64,000 nucleotides of DNA from an uncultured Lachnospiraceae bacterium (lineage in GTDB: Bacteria > Bacillota > Clostridia > Lachnospirales > Lachnospiraceae). The position numbers and the translations under genes are program-made. Within the stretch, counting starts at the first letter, position 1; each line of letters begins with the position of its first letter. The DNA lies in the NCBI GenBank assembly GCA_934343915.1, contig CAKRIL010000009.1, positions 1 to 64,000 of the forward strand, written 5' to 3'. Shown one piece after another: positions 63,307 to 64,000 of the stretch. The notes below the pieces were generated by a model, which searched no databases, had not been told where the DNA came from, and saw nothing but the letters and a program-made list of their open reading frames with translations.

Positions 63307-63741
63307 TTATTTATTTTTACCGACTTCCTTTTTCATGATAACCTTAGTCCCTTTTCCCGGCTCTGACTCGACATGAAGATAATCCATAAATATCTCCATG
63401 AAGGTAAAGCCCATTCCCGAGCGCTCCTCAAGTGCTCCCGTGGTGTAGAGAGGCTCCATTGCCTTATTGACATCCTCAATTCCACAGCCATCATCGCTTA
63501 TGCAGATGGTTATGATATTCTCATCAATATCTGCCTCCATATGTATGATTCCGCCCTGCTTTTTGTAGCCGTGAATGATTGAATTGGTCACCGCCTCCGA
63601 AACCGCGGTCTTGATGTCATTAATCTCCTCAAGTGTAGGGTCAAGTCTTGCGCAGAATGCCGCTATGCACACTCTGGCAAAGGACTCGTTCTCCGACACC
63701 GCATCCATCTCCATGTAGATTCTGTTTCCCTTCTCGTTCAT
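63307..63741 (-). CDS. spoIIAB: Anti-sigma F factor SpoIIAB
   Basis: Serine kinase and SigF inhibitor, 144 residues with a GHKL ATPase fold: EAVTNSIIHGY (N box), ISDDGCGIEDV (G1), and ERSGMGFTFMEIFMD (G2). It phosphorylates SpoIIAA. Its ATG overlaps the spoIIAA stop by four bases. Confidence 0.97.
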   Translation of the reverse strand: MNEKGNRIYMEMDAVSENESFARVCIAAFCARLDPTLEEINDIKTAVSEAVTNSIIHGYKKQGGIIHMEADIDENIITICISDDGCGIEDVNKAMEPLYTTGALEERSGMGFTFMEIFMDYLHVESEPGKGTKVIMKKEVGKNK

Positions 63742-64000
63742 CTTCTTCCTCCTCTTACTTCACTTAATGCAGCCTCCACGCTGTCCTTCGGCACGGTAAT
63801 CGTATACAGCCCCGCAATCTTGAAGATTCTTTCAAGCCCCCGTCCCATATTCACGACATAAATACTGCCCTTATATGGAGCTATCTTTTTGTAACGCCCC
63901 ATTATAAAGCCTATGCCCGAGCTGTCCATGAAGCCCTGATTCTCAAAATCCATTATTATATACCTTATTCTTTTGCCTTCGATAATGTTGTCGATGGTAT
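63738..64000 (-). CDS. spoIIAA: Anti-anti-sigma factor SpoIIAA, 5' end cut by window edge
   Basis: STAS-domain protein that frees SigF by binding SpoIIAB. The frame is open to the right edge (TIDNIIEGKRIRYIIMDFEN...), so about 87 residues are visible and the N-terminus lies outside; an internal ATG at 63953 is not the start. The phosphorylated serine is in MDSSGIGFIMGRYK. The first gene of the spoIIA operon. Confidence 0.95.
   Translation of the reverse strand, partial: TIDNIIEGKRIRYIIMDFENQGFMDSSGIGFIMGRYKKIAPYKGSIYVVNMGRGLERIFKIAGLYTITVPKDSVEAALSEVRGGRR

Overview
The window looks like a chromosomal segment of a Gram-positive anaerobe of the class Clostridia, most likely family Lachnospiraceae. 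The reasons are the sporulation locus (spoIIAA-spoIIAB-sigF followed by spoVA genes), the FabK-type fatty acid synthesis genes, AT-rich intergenic DNA with strong AGGAGG ribosome sites, and a BceRS-BceAB-type module. A pectin/rhamnogalacturonan locus (two GH28 enzymes, a rhamnogalacturonan acetylesterase, rhaA, rhaB and an oligosaccharide ABC importer) suggests a gut pectin user of the Lachnospira (Eubacterium) eligens kind. That last step is inference. Most genes lie on the minus strand. I see no prophage, transposase, integrase or CRISPR array.

Layout, left to right. 1-3210: acpP-fabK-fabG-fabF (fabF cut by the left edge). 3545-3974: a 123-bp exact direct repeat and tRNA-Gly(GCC). 4115-12908: oligoendopeptidase F, a tandem GNAT protein, and gltB-gltD for glutamate synthesis. 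13668-19510: a membrane zincin-like protein, a small XRE regulator, a Y-family DNA polymerase with a small partner, and a zinc ABC importer. 19703-25973: a membrane GGDEF-EAL protein and a PhnCDE-type importer. 26128-32393: a divergent GH28 enzyme, a ZIP metal transporter behind DtxR-like operators, a DEAD-box helicase and a diguanylate cyclase. 32475-37219: a BceAB/BceRS-type peptide sensing and resistance module. 37436-49604: rhamnose and rhamnogalacturonan use. 50057-54301: PAP2 phosphatase, YigZ-family protein, class A PBP. 54373-64000: the spoIIA/sigF/spoVA sporulation region, with four other genes inserted between the spoVA genes.

The pectin genes read as one pathway. A lipoprotein and two permeases import an oligosaccharide. 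Enzymes without signal peptides (acetylesterase, GH28) then trim it in the cytoplasm, and RhaA and RhaB process the released rhamnose. An AraC-type regulator sits in the middle, and a cre-like site lies upstream of the importer.

The most unusual signal is non-coding. Four elements of about 235 bp (13397-13627, 28922-29155, 44653-44884, 45072-45309) share a conserved core and one elaborate fold. Their stems differ in sequence but stay complementary, and each copy is closed by its own nearly perfect 28-32 bp outer inverted repeat. Two shorter inverted-repeat elements (27709-27797, 43705-43847) may be relatives. I do not recognise this family. A second new-looking signal is a set of three sigma-G-like promoters, one in front of each separated part of the split spoVA locus.
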